Shown here in pieces: positions 63,576 through 64,000 of a DNA stretch of 64,000 nucleotides. Both the position numbers and the translations under genes were made by a program. The DNA is from Brachynemurus nebulosus (lineage: Eukaryota; Arthropoda; Insecta; Neuroptera; Myrmeleontidae). Every line of letters begins with the position of its first letter. Position 1 is the stretch's first letter. The notes below the pieces were generated by a model, which searched no databases, was not told the DNA's origin, and was given only the letters and a program-made list of their open reading frames with translations. The DNA lies in assembly GCA_035578155.1 (NCBI GenBank), contig JAPWDM010000012.1, positions 14,266,501 through 14,330,500 on the forward strand. Reading direction: 5' to 3'.

Positions 63576-64000
63576 TTAAAATTTGTCTGGTTTTATACAA
63601 CAACGAGGATCACCCGGCTTATCAGGTCCGTCTGGACAGTAGGGAGGCGTTTTAGTTGTTACGCAGTACGATCCAACGGCTCTACAAAAATACATTTGCT
63701 CAAAAATCAAAATTCAAAACTGGGAGCCAATTTTTAATATACTTACGATGTTGGTGTAGGCTGTCCCATTAGTACAGGTGTGCCAAAACGATGTCCCGGT
63801 CTCGAGCCTAACGGGCATCTTCGTGTACACGGTTCTGCTCTGCGAGCCAAATCGCTGTTGATACTTTCGGCCATAAAGCAAACTGCCCAAACATGGCTGC
63901 AGAGCGGTTCATCTATAAATCAATAAACAAAACTGATTCTAGCACCCAATTATTAATTTTATGTTTCCGAGTTTTGGAAGCCTTACTGTTTGTGATTTCA
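63576..64000 (-). CDS. Lipase 3, C-terminal part (5' end outside window)
   Basis: Third lipase of the cluster, entering from the right edge. Exons: 63987-64000 (14 nt of the preceding exon), 63747-63912 and 63576-63681, with GTAAGG and GTAAGT donors and TAG acceptors; phases (1,2) are the same as in lipase 2 at these points. The middle exon holds CSHVWAVCFMAESI, whose His is the expected third triad residue; the last exon has GSYCVTTKTPPYC, the family's final strand, and an unusual Cys-containing end (RCCIKPDKF). Ser and Asp lie outside the window, so activity cannot be judged. The gene continues left of the next lipase on the same strand, consistent with tandem duplication. Confidence 0.8.

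Overview
The window is insect nuclear DNA: introns with GT/AG ends, AT-rich intergenic sequence, mariner, hAT, PIF/Harbinger-type and TTAA-type DNA transposon remnants, and an env-bearing Ty3/gypsy retroelement. The species cannot be fixed from the sequence.

Genes, left to right. (1) 425-2468 (+): the last three exons of an importin-4-like nuclear import receptor. (2) 5946-8929 (-): a complete three-exon Ras GTPase of the M-Ras/R-Ras2 type, with a geranylgeranylation-type CaaX end. (3-5) Three secreted lipases of the pancreatic-lipase family, head to tail on the minus strand: lipase 1 (12860-39645, five exons, intron 2 of 19.3 kb), lipase 2 (44829-53659, five exons) and the 3' end of lipase 3 (63576 to the window edge). 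Exon phases agree at every junction. Lipases 1 and 2 each keep Ser, Asp and His of the triad. All three use the same phases at the exon borders around the catalytic His, so they are tandem duplicates. Their first exons are tiny signal-peptide exons far upstream, and lipase 1 has two candidates.

The main mobile element is a 13.5-kb Ty3/gypsy element (18229-31757, coding on the minus strand) inside intron 2 of lipase 1. It has two 1080-bp LTRs that look identical by eye, a primer-binding site, a polypurine tract, and open gag, pol and env frames. Two things are unusual: about 600 residues of charged, partly tandem-repeated sequence between protease and reverse transcriptase, and an env lacking the baculovirus-F-like layout of classical errantiviruses, resembling instead the glycoprotein family of chuviruses. 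It inserted into the (TA)n tract of an older repeat (family A).

Most of the rest is short DNA transposons and foldback repeats whose ends and target duplications can often be read: three TTA-flanked MITEs, a TAA-flanked element with CCGTACGG repeats, two TTAA-flanked elements, a hAT element with a perfect 8-bp duplication, a Transib-like element whose end looks like a V(D)J recombination signal, two mariners, several very long palindromes, a three-deep nest at 60526-62588, and family A with its internal (TA)n tract. Other oddities are a tandem array of perfect heat-shock elements in the importin intron, a cluster of TATCGATA sites, and a triple tandem element rich in TAATCGATTA sites. No tRNA, rRNA or CRISPR array was seen.
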